Of a stretch of 64,000 nt of DNA, positions 35,503 to 45,300 are shown one piece after another. This stretch comes from Alkalihalobacillus deserti (GTDB lineage Bacteria; Bacillota; Bacilli; Bacillales; Bacillaceae_D). Each line of letters starts with the position of its first letter. Positions within the stretch are counted from its first letter, which is position 1. Location of the stretch: assembly GCF_020734105.1 (NCBI RefSeq), contig NZ_JAJAFR010000004.1, positions 310,001 to 374,000 on the forward strand, read 5' to 3'. The notes beneath the pieces were generated by a model. That model was not told where the DNA came from. It made no database searches and saw only the letters and a program-made list of their open reading frames with translations. A program made the position numbers and the translations under genes.

Positions 35503-36582
35503 ATGAAAGGATACGTCGTATTAGAAAACGGAGAAGTATTTGAAGGCGTTGTTCATAGTAATGGCGAAGAAGTTTATGGAGAAATTGTCTTTTTTACAGG
35601 AATGTCTGGTTATCAAGAGGTATTAAGTGATCCATCTTTTAAAGGGCAAATGGTCGTGTTCACGTATCCACTAATTGGCAACTATGGAGTCAATGAAGCA
35701 GATTTTGAAAGTATCACTCCGCAAGTCAATGCTCTTCTAGTCAGTGAAGTATCAGAGGAAGGATTCCATTATGAATCTTGTTCTTCCCTTATTACCTACT
35801 GCGATAAGCACTCAATTCCATTAGTTTCTGGGGTTGATACGAGAGCGATTGTCAAAAGGATACGAGAGCAGGGCGATATGCGTGCCATTATAACAACAGA
35901 TCCTACCAATCTAGCATTTAAAGAATTTCCCCCACTTGGACAGCAAGAAGTTGTACCCATGGTGTCAAGTTCGATGATCGAAACACATGGAGATGGCGAA
36001 CATCATGTGGTAATGGTTGATTTTGGCTATAAGAAATCAATTTTAGATTCTTTATTGCAGTTAGGTAGTAAGGTGACGATCGTTCCTTATAATACCCCGT
36101 TTGCTACGATTGAACAGCTTAACCCAGCTGGTGTACTTTATTCAAATGGACCAGGGAATCCAAAGCAACTACAAGATGTATTGCCAACAATTAAAAAAGT
36201 CGCAGAGACTTATCCTACGATGGGAATTTGTTTAGGTCATCAGTTGTTAGCACTTGCTTTTGGAGCGGATACGGAGAAATTAACGTTTGGTCACCGTGGA
36301 GCTAATCAACCAGTGATGGACCTTACAACGAACAAAGTGTATATGACGTCTCAAAATCATAGTTATGTAGTTAATGAGCGTTCATTAGGTGGAACCGGGT
36401 TTGTGGCGAAATTTATTAATATTAATGATCGATCGATCGAAGGATTGATGCATAAAGAATATCCGGTATTTACCGTTCAATTTCATCCAGAAGCTCATCC
36501 TGGACCATCTGACAGCGAACAGCTCTTCTATACATTCATAGAAATGCTAGGTAATAAAGGGAGAGAGAAAGCGTATGCCTAA
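35503..36582 (+). CDS. carA: Carbamoyl-phosphate synthase small (glutaminase) subunit, arginine-specific
   Basis: A 359-residue subunit: N-terminal CarA domain (GEIVFFTGMSGYQEVLSDPS) and class I glutaminase with catalytic cysteine in MGICLGHQLLALAFG and His/Glu in QFHPEAHPGP. It hydrolyses glutamine to feed ammonia to CarB. Location inside the arginine operon marks it as the arginine-linked isozyme. GGGAGGG precedes the ATG; it overlaps carB by 8 nt. Confidence 0.95.
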   Translation: MKGYVVLENGEVFEGVVHSNGEEVYGEIVFFTGMSGYQEVLSDPSFKGQMVVFTYPLIGNYGVNEADFESITPQVNALLVSEVSEEGFHYESCSSLITYCDKHSIPLVSGVDTRAIVKRIREQGDMRAIITTDPTNLAFKEFPPLGQQEVVPMVSSSMIETHGDGEHHVVMVDFGYKKSILDSLLQLGSKVTIVPYNTPFATIEQLNPAGVLYSNGPGNPKQLQDVLPTIKKVAETYPTMGICLGHQLLALAFGADTEKLTFGHRGANQPVMDLTTNKVYMTSQNHSYVVNERSLGGTGFVAKFININDRSIEGLMHKEYPVFTVQFHPEAHPGPSDSEQLFYTFIEMLGNKGREKAYA

Positions 36583-39500
36583 ACAACAAGACCTAAAGAA
36601 AGTGCTTGTCATCGGATCAGGACCGATTGTGATCGGGCAGGCAGCAGAATTTGATTATGCAGGAACTCAAGCCTGTTTAGCTTTAAAAGAAGAAGGTATT
36701 GAGGTTATCTTAATTAATAACAATCCAGCAACCGTTATGACAGATGAATCCTGTGCCGATCGTGTCTACTTTGAACCATTAACGGTAGAAAGTGTGGAAG
36801 CGATCATCCAAAAAGAAAAGCCAGATGGAATTCTAGCCACTCTAGGAGGACAGACCGGTTTAAATTTAGCAATGGATCTGAATGACTTTGGGATTCTTAA
36901 AAAATATAATGTCAATTTACTTGGTACTCCTATAGATTCGATTAAAAAAGGTGAGGACCGTGAAGCGTTTCGTGCCCTGATGCAAGAGTTAAATGAACCA
37001 GTACCAGACAGTGAAATCGTAACAACAAGTAAGGCAGCTCTTGATTTTGCAAATGAAGTTGGCTATCCAATTATTGTTCGTCCTGCTTATACACTTGGAG
37101 GAGCGGGTGGAGGGATTGCCTCAAATGAAAGTGAACTTAAGGAAATTATTAAGGGAGGACTTTCGCTTAGTCCAATCAGTCAATGTTTAATTGAAAAAAG
37201 CATTGCTGGGTTTAAAGAAGTCGAATATGAAGTGATGCGTGATAGCAATGATACATGTATTACCATTTGTAATATGGAAAATATTGATCCAGTAGGGATT
37301 CATACTGGTGATTCGATTGTTGTTGCTCCTTCACAAACACTAACAGATGTTGAATATCAAATGCTTAGAACTTGCTCAGTTAAAATTATTCGTGCTTTAG
37401 GTATTGTAGGCGGATGTAATATTCAATTCGCTTTGGATCCAAATAGTAAGCAGTATTATTTAATTGAAGTAAATCCACGTGTAAGCCGTTCGTCCGCACT
37501 TGCTTCTAAAGCGACGGGATATCCAATTGCGAGAATGGCAGCAAAGGTTAGCATCGGGTATAATTTGCATGAACTAGTCAACCCAGTAACAGGACATACG
37601 TATGCGAGCTTTGAACCTGCACTTGATTATGTTGTAGTGAAATTCCCACGTTGGCCATTTGATAAATTTGTTCATGCAGAACGAAGTCTTGGTACACAGA
37701 TGAAAGCAACAGGGGAAGTAATGGCAATTGAACGTAATCTAGAAGCTGGTATTCAAAAAGCGGTTCGTTCGCTTGAATTAAAAACAGTGGGGTTAACATT
37801 GCCAGCTGTCACCAATAAGTCAACTGAGCAACTTTGGCATCTAGTTAAACATCCTGATGATCGTCGATTCTTTGTTTTATTAGAGTTGATGAGAAGAGGA
37901 GTCTCGCGAAAAGAGTTGCATCAAGTAACGGAGATTACGGAATTCTTTTTACAATCTTTTGAGCGGTTAATCGATTTAGAAAAGGAAATTAAAAATTTAA
38001 GCTTTGAAAAAGCCGATAAAGCTTTTCTTTATAAAGTGAAAAAAGCAGGATTTTCCGATCAATGGTTAGCACATGTATGGAATGTAGAGGAAAGTGTTGT
38101 CAGGGAAAAGCGGATGCATTTAAACATTGTTCCTTCTTATAAAATGGTCGATACTTGCGCTGGTGAATTCAAGGCATCAACCGCCTATTTTTACTCTAGT
38201 TGGTCTGGAGAGCATGATACGATACCGCAATCAGGTAAAAAGAAAATCTTATTATTAGGTTCTGGTCCTATTCGGATTGGGCAAGGGATTGAGTTTGATT
38301 ATTGCTCGGTTCAAGGGATCCAAAGTCTTCATCGTCTTGGGTACGAAGCGATCATGATGAACAACAATCCAGAAACAGTTAGTACAGATTATGCCACGGC
38401 AGATCGTTTGTATTTCGAACCTTTGACAGTAGAAGATGTCTTAAATGTCATTGAATTAGAACAAGTTGAAGGAGTCATTGTCCAACTTGGGGGTCAAACT
38501 GCCATTTCTCTAGTTGAAGGATTAGAAAAAGCAGGAGTGAAGCTTTATGGAACGAATCTTGACACGATTGATCAATTAGAGGATCGTGGGAGATTCTATT
38601 CATTTATGAAGCAAGTCGATGTTCCTCATATCCCTGGTGTAACAGCAGTCAGTGAGCAGGATGCATTGAAAAGGGCTTCAGAAGTTGGTTACCCCGTTTT
38701 GATTCGTCCTTCTTACGTAATTGGTGGCCAAGGAATGATGCTTTTCCAATCAGAAAAAGAATTTGTTTCGTATCTAGCTGATGAAGAACATCAAGTGGCA
38801 TATCCTATTTTAATTGATGCGTATTATCCAGGCATTGAATTAGAAGTAGATGCTTTAACGGACGGAGAAAAAGTGTGTATTGCTGGCATGTTTGAGCACG
38901 TAGAACGTGCAGGTGTCCACTCGGGTGATAGTATCGCTGTTACACCGCCTTATACCATTTCAGAGAATGTTAAGAACCTTGTTTATTCATATACAGAGCG
39001 AATTGCAAAAGGAATGGATTTCAAAGGAATCTTTAATATCCAATTCGTTTTATTTGAAGGTCACTTATATGTCATTGAAATTAATCCGCGTGCCTCAAGA
39101 ACTGTTCCGATCTTTAGCAAGATCTCGAATCGTTCATTAATTGATTATACTGTTCGGTTATTATTAGGTTCAACTTTGTCCGAACTCAACCTAAGCGAAA
39201 TCATCTTACCAGAACCTGATTTTTATACTGTAAAAGCACCTGTGTTTTCTTATCAGAAGCTTGCCGGATTAGACCCGATCCTAGAAGCAGAGATGAAATC
39301 AACTGGGGAATTGATGAGTATGAGTACCAATCTTGATCAAGCGTTTCTCAAGGCATTTGTTTGGTCTCAGCAATCAAAACCTAAATTTTTCACGCAGAGA
39401 ACAGGGTCCATCTTTATAGACATTGCAAAAGAAAACGAGAAGTTTTTCACCCCATACTCTGAGCAATTACAAGATCTTGGATTTGAATTAGTGAAAAATG

Positions 39501-39727
39501 ATTTTGAAGGTTGGATTCAAACTGAAGAAGCGATTGCTTTGATCAGCTTACCTAAACTTGGAACAAAGGATGGAACAGAAAAACGCCAGGAAGCGTTAAG
39601 ACAGCGTTGTTCTGTTATTTCAGAATTAACGACTTTACAAGTTATGCTCCAAGCACTAGCGGTGACCGATGTTGAGTATCATGCCATTCAAGATTGGTGG
39701 TCAAAAGAAAAGGAACTTATTAAATAA
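36575..39727 (+). CDS. carB: Carbamoyl-phosphate synthase large subunit, arginine-specific
   Basis: A 1050-residue synthetase with two homologous ATP-grasp halves: [20 protein letters not shown] begins the first and [20 protein letters not shown] (near residue 560) the second. Matching [12 protein letters not shown] and [12 protein letters not shown] nucleotide loops are present. The C-terminal allosteric domain is short, as in arginine-specific enzymes. It makes carbamoyl phosphate for ornithine transcarbamylase, encoded directly downstream. Confidence 0.96.
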   Translation: MPKQQDLKKVLVIGSGPIVIGQAAEFDYAGTQACLALKEEGIEVILINNNPATVMTDESCADRVYFEPLTVESVEAIIQKEKPDGILATLGGQTGLNLAMDLNDFGILKKYNVNLLGTPIDSIKKGEDREAFRALMQELNEPVPDSEIVTTSKAALDFANEVGYPIIVRPAYTLGGAGGGIASNESELKEIIKGGLSLSPISQCLIEKSIAGFKEVEYEVMRDSNDTCITICNMENIDPVGIHTGDSIVVAPSQTLTDVEYQMLRTCSVKIIRALGIVGGCNIQFALDPNSKQYYLIEVNPRVSRSSALASKATGYPIARMAAKVSIGYNLHELVNPVTGHTYASFEPALDYVVVKFPRWPFDKFVHAERSLGTQMKATGEVMAIERNLEAGIQKAVRSLELKTVGLTLPAVTNKSTEQLWHLVKHPDDRRFFVLLELMRRGVSRKELHQVTEITEFFLQSFERLIDLEKEIKNLSFEKADKAFLYKVKKAGFSDQWLAHVWNVEESVVREKRMHLNIVPSYKMVDTCAGEFKASTAYFYSSWSGEHDTIPQSGKKKILLLGSGPIRIGQGIEFDYCSVQGIQSLHRLGYEAIMMNNNPETVSTDYATADRLYFEPLTVEDVLNVIELEQVEGVIVQLGGQTAISLVEGLEKAGVKLYGTNLDTIDQLEDRGRFYSFMKQVDVPHIPGVTAVSEQDALKRASEVGYPVLIRPSYVIGGQGMMLFQSEKEFVSYLADEEHQVAYPILIDAYYPGIELEVDALTDGEKVCIAGMFEHVERAGVHSGDSIAVTPPYTISENVKNLVYSYTERIAKGMDFKGIFNIQFVLFEGHLYVIEINPRASRTVPIFSKISNRSLIDYTVRLLLGSTLSELNLSEIILPEPDFYTVKAPVFSYQKLAGLDPILEAEMKSTGELMSMSTNLDQAFLKAFVWSQQSKPKFFTQRTGSIFIDIAKENEKFFTPYSEQLQDLGFELVKNDFEGWIQTEEAIALISLPKLGTKDGTEKRQEALRQRCSVISELTTLQVMLQALAVTDVEYHAIQDWWSKEKELIK

Positions 39728-39741
39728 AGGACGTGTTGAAT

Positions 39742-40695
39742 GTGAAAGCAACAATAGAAACAAAAGATCAAACCTTTTACGGACGTGATTTTCTCACGCT
39801 GCTTGACTATACACCAAAAGAAATTAGTAAGTTGCTTGAGAATGCATTAGAAATAAAAAACAATAAAGCGGCTTATAGTGAAGCTTTAAAAGGCCAATCA
39901 TTAGGAATGATTTTTGAAAATGCGTCGACAAGAACTCGTGTTTCTTTTGAAGTTGGAATGACCCAATTAGGTGGGCATGCTCTATTCTTAAGCCCAAAAG
40001 ATATGCAAATTGGTCGCGGTGAACCAGTAAAAGATACGGCTAACGCACTTTCAAGATATGTGGATGCGATTATGATTCGTACGAATTCACATGAGCTTGT
40101 TGAAGACCTAGCGCTACATGCAAGCGTACCAGTGATTAATGCCTTAACAGATAATTATCATCCATGTCAGGCAATGGCTGATTTACTAACAATTCTTGAA
40201 CATAAAGGCTCTTTAAAAGGTCGAAAGATAGCGTATGTAGGCGATGGGAATAATGTCGCTCACTCATTACTTGTTGCAAGTGCAAAGGTTGGTATGGATA
40301 TGACCATTGCAACACCAGAAGGCTACGAAGTAAATGCAGAAATTTTCGAGAAAGCGCAAAAAGCAGCGGAGGAGACGGGGGCGAAAATTGTTCAAACTCA
40401 CGACCCAAAAGCTGCAGTTACAGATGTAGATGTCATTTATACAGATGTATGGGCAAGCATGGGCTTTGAGCAAGAACAAGAACAACGTTTAAAACAATTT
40501 TTTGACTACCAAGTGAATGACGAATTAACTTTATTGGCAAAGGAAGATTTTATTTTCTTACATTGCTTGCCAGCCCACCGTGGTGAAGAAGTAACAGCAG
40601 AAGTGATCGATGGAAATCGATCTGTTGTTTATGATCAAGCTGAAAATCGTCTTCATGCGCAAAAAGCCATTTTATTAGCGTTACTAAGTAATTAA
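39742..40695 (+). CDS. argF: Ornithine carbamoyltransferase
   Basis: About 317 residues with [11 protein letters not shown]-type carbamoyl-phosphate motif ([11 protein letters not shown]), [14 protein letters not shown] for ornithine, and [13 protein letters not shown]. It makes citrulline from ornithine and carbamoyl phosphate and closes the operon. Starts at GTG 39733, TTG 39736 and GTG 39742 are possible after AAAGG; the last gives the best spacing. argG and argH are not nearby. Confidence 0.95.
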   Translation: MKATIETKDQTFYGRDFLTLLDYTPKEISKLLENALEIKNNKAAYSEALKGQSLGMIFENASTRTRVSFEVGMTQLGGHALFLSPKDMQIGRGEPVKDTANALSRYVDAIMIRTNSHELVEDLALHASVPVINALTDNYHPCQAMADLLTILEHKGSLKGRKIAYVGDGNNVAHSLLVASAKVGMDMTIATPEGYEVNAEIFEKAQKAAEETGAKIVQTHDPKAAVTDVDVIYTDVWASMGFEQEQEQRLKQFFDYQVNDELTLLAKEDFIFLHCLPAHRGEEVTAEVIDGNRSVVYDQAENRLHAQKAILLALLSN

Positions 40696-40757
40696 TTAAA
40701 CCTCCTGTTCATGATTGGATAGCTTCTGGGCAATCTAATTATGGAAGGAGGGATAAT

Positions 40758-40949
40758 ATGGGACAAAGTCGAATGTTTGAACCCGGTCAGAAAGCGCCAA
40801 ACAATGGAATTTACGTAGAAATTGGTGAGACAGGGGATATGGTACAAGATCCTAAAGCATTAAAGATGGAAGCTGGAGATACATTTCCAGACACTCAAAA
40901 CCATAATCGTAAATGGACGCCGAAACATAAAAAAAGAGGAGGACAATAG
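40758..40949 (+). CDS. yjzC: YjzC-family small protein
   Basis: A 63-residue soluble protein: MGQSRMFEPGQKAPNNGIYV, then EIGETGDMV and LKMEAGDTFPDTQNHNRKWT. The pattern is that of B. subtilis YjzC, which also sits directly after argF. Function unknown. A GGAGGGA ribosome site precedes the ATG and a very strong terminator follows. Confidence 0.85.
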   Translation: MGQSRMFEPGQKAPNNGIYVEIGETGDMVQDPKALKMEAGDTFPDTQNHNRKWTPKHKKRGGQ

Positions 40950-40960
40950 TTCCCCTAGCC

Positions 40961-41003
40961 TAACCCCTCTGTTCTCTTATATTATAAGAGAACAGAGGGG
41001 TTA
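40961..41003. terminator. Very strong hairpin terminator after yjzC
   Basis: Formally 21-bp perfect arms (40961-40981 and 40983-41003), with core CCCCTCTGTTCTCTT and a minimal loop. TTATTT follows. Confidence 0.8.
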
Positions 41004-41183
41004 TTTAATGGGGCAAAAGCATTTGAGAGGTGAAAGCATAAAATGTGATGTTTGAATAATTTAAAAATTAAACTCTCCTCCCTCACTCTTTTGACTTCCA
41101 TTTTTAATTCATTGTGCATAACGTAGTAAAGAAAAAGATATCGTTTAACAAAGGAGAAAACATGATGGGAGAGACGTAAAACA

Positions 41184-41927
41184 ATGGTACATGCACGTTA
41201 TATTCGCATTGAAGAACAGTGGAACGTCATCTATCTTCCAGAACGTCCTAATGGTTTTGCTGTTTTTTTACTTGGAGATAATGCGATGGTAGTTGAGGAG
41301 GATACGAGTGACTGGGAACACCATCCTGAGAGGAATTTACTTTTACAGAACCTGTTGAGTAGAGGCTATACAGTAATTGCCTCCTCCTTGTTTAATCGAC
41401 ATTGGGGAAGTTACAAAGCGTTTCGTTTACTAGAACAGTTATATCATCTTGTTTTAAAACAAGAAATATTAAATAGTAAAATTCATCTGTTTGCTGAAGG
41501 AACAGGCGCACTATTGGCTATTAGATGGATGAATGAGTTTTCAAATCGGATCCGATCATGTTATTTTGTTAATCCGTGTTTTTCTATAAACGAGTTCTAC
41601 CAGCAAGAGCAGGAGAATAAGTTGTATTTTAAGAGGTTTCTCAAAGAGTTAGAGGAATCATATCAAAAAAGCAAAGGAGAAATTGACTTAAATTGGATTA
41701 AGTCGATTACTCCAGAGGTTGTAAGCAAACAGATCCCCCCTTTATCTATTCATTGCCATATGCAAGAAAAACGCTTTCCTTTGTCACTACAAAGTCGACC
41801 TTTTCAAAAAAAATTAGCTGATGAAGGAATCTTTGTGAATTTAAGAATACATGCTAACGATAAATCGTTTTATAAAGCAGCACAATCCGTATTTCCATTT
41901 TATAAGAAATATGAGCAACAATTATAG
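41184..41927 (+). CDS. yjaU: YjaU-like alpha/beta-hydrolase-fold protein with altered nucleophile
   Basis: A 247-residue protein in the yjaU position. The alpha/beta-hydrolase layout is visible, but the nucleophile elbow reads FAEGTGALLA, with threonine where serine is expected (GxSxG). C-terminal NLRIHANDKSFYKAAQSVF could hold the histidine. It may be inactive as a hydrolase or use Thr. GGGAGAG lies upstream of the ATG; a five-codon frame with a better ribosome site ends just before it. Confidence 0.6.
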   Translation: MVHARYIRIEEQWNVIYLPERPNGFAVFLLGDNAMVVEEDTSDWEHHPERNLLLQNLLSRGYTVIASSLFNRHWGSYKAFRLLEQLYHLVLKQEILNSKIHLFAEGTGALLAIRWMNEFSNRIRSCYFVNPCFSINEFYQQEQENKLYFKRFLKELEESYQKSKGEIDLNWIKSITPEVVSKQIPPLSIHCHMQEKRFPLSLQSRPFQKKLADEGIFVNLRIHANDKSFYKAAQSVFPFYKKYEQQL

Positions 41928-41966
41928 CCTTTCTCTGCAATACCATAAGAGGAGGCTTTTTACATA

Positions 41967-42007
41967 GATTTTGTTCAAAAAGGCGATTTTCCTTTTTGAA
42001 CAAAATC
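41967..42007. repeat. Perfect 17-bp inverted repeat; first of two direct copies of a 41-bp unit
   Basis: GATTTTGTTCAAAAAGG and its exact reverse complement flank CGATTTT. A near-identical 41-bp stretch (41976-42016) recurs at 42105-42145 with one difference. The two copies bracket the hairpin repeat at 42015-42095. Confidence 0.8.
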
Positions 42008-42014
42008 GAAGCAA

Positions 42015-42095
42015 TGAGCGAAACCGCTGCATGTTTTTAAGCTTCCTCTTAACGGTTTTTTAAGAGGAAGCGAGCAGCGAGTGAAGCCATTGCAA
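42015..42095 (+). repeat. Interspersed hairpin repeat, copy A
   Basis: An 81-bp element containing GCTTCCTCTTA and TAAGAGGAAGC (stem) then GAGCAGCGAGTGAAGCCATT. The reverse complement of 47075-47153 matches it at roughly nine positions in ten. It lies in a gap between two genes and has no coding frame. Confidence 0.8.
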
Positions 42096-42104
42096 GTAAA
42101 TAAA

Positions 42105-42145
42105 CAAAAAGGCGATTTTCCTATTTGAACAAAATCGAAGCAATG
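42105..42145 (+). repeat. Second copy of the 41-bp direct repeat
   Basis: Matches 41976-42016 with a T-to-A change in CCTTTTTGAAC. It ends 29 bp before the yjaV-like start. Confidence 0.75.
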
Positions 42146-42173
42146 TCACAAGGTTTTATGAAAGGAGATTCAT

Positions 42174-43070
42174 ATGAAAAAGGCACTTGTTACAGGAGGA
42201 TTGGGATTCATTGGATTTCATTTGGTACAAAAGCTAATAGCTGAAGGGATAGAAGTTGTTATAATTGATGAGACGCCCGTTGAGAAAAAAGAAGAACGAG
42301 AAGAAAAGTGGATGAGAATAGGGCGTAATGATCTAGTGTCATTGATTGACCAAAACCTAGAACAAGTTAACTTTAAAGATCTTTTAAAAGGAGTTGATGT
42401 TGTTTATCATTTAGCGGCTTCAACTTCAAATGATAGTAAGTGGAAAAAACTTCAAAAGGTTATTGAAAATAACGTTGATATAACAAAAAAGATATTGAAA
42501 TATCTTCCTACTCATACAAAGTTCATTTATGCTTCCACCGTTGAAGTCTACGGGGAACGTCCAGGGAAAATAACCGAAAGAACACCAGCTAATCCAACGA
42601 CACCATATGGGATTACGAAATTGGCAAGTGAGAGACTCATTCAAAAAGAGTGTGGTGAGCGGAAATTATCGTATATGATTCTTCGTTTACCGACCATATA
42701 TGGACCATGGCAACGAACAGATATGACTTACCAACAAATTATAACAGGTGAACGGAACCCGGATCAGGATCGTTCAACATTAGATGCGTTATATGTTGAA
42801 GATTGTGTTGAAGCTTTTTATTTAGCTGGAATTAAAAATGTTTCAAACGAAATTATTCAGCTCACTTCGGGTCAAGAAGACGCATGGTATAAAGGATTAG
42901 AACTTTTAGATTATGAGGGTACAATCAAAAAAAATCCAATTAAGACTGCTATGGCTCCAGATAAAGCGCTAGACATTCTTGGATTTAAGCCGAAATTTAC
43001 ATTAGAGAAAGGTCTTGCCAAACAAAAGGAACATGTGACACAATGGCACCAACAAAGAAGTTTGCGATAG
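42174..43070 (+). CDS. yjaV: YjaV-like NAD-dependent epimerase/dehydratase (extended SDR)
   Basis: A 298-residue extended short-chain dehydrogenase. Nucleotide motif TGGLGFIGFHL at the N-terminus; DVVYHLAAST; active site S/T...YGITK (Y-x-x-x-K) in TPYGITKLASERL; substrate side RLPTIYGPWQ. Sugar-nucleotide epimerases and dehydratases share this form, but the substrate is unknown. Position after the yjaU-like gene matches B. subtilis. GAAAGGAG precedes the ATG. Confidence 0.8.
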   Translation: MKKALVTGGLGFIGFHLVQKLIAEGIEVVIIDETPVEKKEEREEKWMRIGRNDLVSLIDQNLEQVNFKDLLKGVDVVYHLAASTSNDSKWKKLQKVIENNVDITKKILKYLPTHTKFIYASTVEVYGERPGKITERTPANPTTPYGITKLASERLIQKECGERKLSYMILRLPTIYGPWQRTDMTYQQIITGERNPDQDRSTLDALYVEDCVEAFYLAGIKNVSNEIIQLTSGQEDAWYKGLELLDYEGTIKKNPIKTAMAPDKALDILGFKPKFTLEKGLAKQKEHVTQWHQQRSLR

Positions 43071-43081
43071 GAAGTGAACCG

Positions 43082-43255
43082 GTGCAGAGTAAGCAGATCG
43101 TAATCGGGATTTTAATATTTGCCTTGGTAATGATTCTCTCATATAGTTTCTTTTATGGAGTCCTATTTTTTAGTGAGGGAATAAGTGTCATTATTGCCCT
43201 GATTCTCGGAGGGATAGCTGAATTTTTTTATCGAAGGAAATCTAGAAGGAACTAG
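43082..43255 (+). CDS. Small two-segment membrane protein
   Basis: A 57-residue protein with two hydrophobic segments (IVIGILIFALVMILSYSFFY and GISVIIALILGGIAEFFY) and a basic tail RRKSRRN. AGGAAGTGA fits the GTG at 43082, just after the yjaV-like stop; the frame extends back into that gene to an ATG without a ribosome site. No family recognised; it does not look like YjzD. Confidence 0.6.
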   Translation: MQSKQIVIGILIFALVMILSYSFFYGVLFFSEGISVIIALILGGIAEFFYRRKSRRN

Positions 43256-43266
43256 CTAGTTCATAT

Positions 43267-43308
43267 GAAAAGAGTGTGGATACATTAGCGGTATCTCACA
43301 CTCTTTTC
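43267..43308 (+). terminator. Rho-independent terminator
   Basis: GAAAAGAGTGTG and CACACTCTTTTC form a 12-bp stem around an 18-nt loop, after the small membrane-protein gene. Confidence 0.75.
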
Positions 43309-43373
43309 TGTTGGCGAGGACGTTAAACACATTATGAATGCCATTATAAATTGGATTCATGATTTTAAAGTCA

Positions 43374-43406
43374 CAAAAAAGTCAGTTAGGATTTTTCCCA
43401 ACTGAC
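43374..43406 (-). terminator. Terminator of prfC
   Basis: GTCAGTTAGG and CCCAACTGAC pair with one mismatch; on the minus strand TTTTTT follows. It lies 53 bp after the prfC stop. Confidence 0.8.
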
Positions 43407-43458
43407 TGCTTTGATAAAAGTTGTTTAATAAAAAGCTGCTGTATTACGTCTGAATCTA

Positions 43459-45051
43459 TTAAATTTCACGAATAAATGAATTCTCATAAAATTTCATTTC
43501 AGGATATTTCTCAATAGCCGTACGCATCTGAAATTCATTTTCAAATAACACAACAATTCGGCCGTCTCGATCGGTCGCCAAGTTACGTTGAGATTTTTTG
43601 AAGGCATCCATTGCTTCTTGTGGTCCAGCTACCCAACGAGCAAATGAGTAGGGCAAGCGTTCTAATTGAATGTCAACATGATACTCGTGTTTTAAACGGT
43701 ATTCTAATACTTCAAATTGAAGGACACCAACCACACCAACAATCTGCTGTTCAGAAAAGCGGTTATACGTTTTAAACAGCTGAATTGCGCCTTCCTCTGT
43801 TAATTGCTGAAGTCCCTTTTCAAATGATTTATGCTTTAATGCTTCTTTAACGGTAATCGCACTAAAGAATTCAGGTGAGAAATGAGGCATCTCGTCAAAT
43901 TCAAACCCCTCTCCTTCAACTAAAGTATCTCCAATTCTGAAAGTACCTGGATCAAATAATCCGATGATGTCACCTGCATAAGCTTCATCTATGATGCTTC
44001 GACTTTGTGCTAAAAATTGAGTTGGTTGTGAAAGTTTTAGGTTTTTTCCAATTCGAACATGCTTAACACTCATTCCACGTTCAAACTTACCAGACGTAAT
44101 TCTTAAAAAGGCAATACGATCCCGATGTGCTGGATTCATATTCGCTTGAATTTTAAAGATGAACCCCGAAAAGGCTGTATGAGTTAATGGTTCAATGATC
44201 CCTTTAGAACTTTCTCTAGGTGTAGGAGAAGGAGAGAGATTTAGATAATGCTCTAGAAACGTTTGTACACCAAAACTAGAAATAGCACTCCCGAAAAAGA
44301 TCGGTGTTAGTTGACCACTGGCAATTAACTCTGCATCAAAGTCATCTCCAGCAACATCTAGTAATTCAAGCTCCTCTCTAAATTGAGCGACAAGACTTTC
44401 ATCATTGATTGCTTCATCTAGTTTAGGATCATCAGGCCCTTCAAGTTGAATCACATCAATTTCCTTTGGGTTTTCCGGGTTGTACAATTCTAATCTTTTG
44501 TTATGGCGATCATATACGCCAGAAAAGGATTGTCCCATACCTATAGGCCAACCCATAGGATATGAGCGGATTCCTAATAGATTTTCAAGTTCTTCCATTA
44601 ATTCAAAAGGATCTCGTCCTTGCCGATCTAATTTGTTCATAAACGTAAAGATCGGAATTCCTCGCATCTTACAAACTTTAAATAACTTCTTTGTTTGCGC
44701 TTCTACCCCTTTGGCAGCATCGATTAACATCGCAGCTGAATCGGCTGCAGTCAGAGTTCGGTAAGTGTCTTCACTAAAATCTTCATGCCCAGGAGTATCA
44801 AGAATATTAACATGATATCCGTCATATTCAAATTCAAGAACAGAACTAGTAACAGAAATTCCACGTTGTTTTTCGATCTCCATCCAATCACTCATTGCGT
44901 GTTTGGACGTTTTCTTTCCTTTTACCGATCCTGCTTCTCGAATGGCACCTCCGAATAAAAGCAGTTTCTCAGTTAATGTTGTTTTCCCCGCATCTGGATG
45001 GGAGATAATCGCAAATGTACGGCGCGATTGAACGGCATGTTTATAATCCAT
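43459..45051 (-). CDS. prfC: Peptide chain release factor 3
   Basis: A 530-residue translational GTPase. G1 is SHPDAGKTTLTEKLL, G2 EKQRGISVTSSV, G3 LDTPGHEDFS and G4 NKLDRQGRDP; the RF3-specific C-terminal domains follow. RF3 removes RF1/RF2 after peptide release. B. subtilis lacks it at this locus, and here it interrupts the yjaV-med spacing on the opposite strand. GAGGA is 8 bases from the ATG at 45051, giving the usual length; a GTG at 45066 is less likely. Confidence 0.95.
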   Translation of the reverse strand: MDYKHAVQSRRTFAIISHPDAGKTTLTEKLLLFGGAIREAGSVKGKKTSKHAMSDWMEIEKQRGISVTSSVLEFEYDGYHVNILDTPGHEDFSEDTYRTLTAADSAAMLIDAAKGVEAQTKKLFKVCKMRGIPIFTFMNKLDRQGRDPFELMEELENLLGIRSYPMGWPIGMGQSFSGVYDRHNKRLELYNPENPKEIDVIQLEGPDDPKLDEAINDESLVAQFREELELLDVAGDDFDAELIASGQLTPIFFGSAISSFGVQTFLEHYLNLSPSPTPRESSKGIIEPLTHTAFSGFIFKIQANMNPAHRDRIAFLRITSGKFERGMSVKHVRIGKNLKLSQPTQFLAQSRSIIDEAYAGDIIGLFDPGTFRIGDTLVEGEGFEFDEMPHFSPEFFSAITVKEALKHKSFEKGLQQLTEEGAIQLFKTYNRFSEQQIVGVVGVLQFEVLEYRLKHEYHVDIQLERLPYSFARWVAGPQEAMDAFKKSQRNLATDRDGRIVVLFENEFQMRTAIEKYPEMKFYENSFIREI

Positions 45052-45300
45052 ATGTTTGGTCCTCACTTTTACTTCAGATTGTCTCGGTTCATTATATCAG
45101 TGTTGCCGAGATGTTTCACCTTCTTTCAAAAAAGATTACAATCATATTACAAGTTGATGATAAAAAGCAAGTTATAGAGGAAACAACATACGATTAACGA
45201 ATAAAAGGACAAGAATAATGTGAAAAAATATAAATTAAGGGTAAATTGTCGGGAAAATGTTTTATAATACTAGGTGCAAACATATAGGGAGAGTGTCAAC

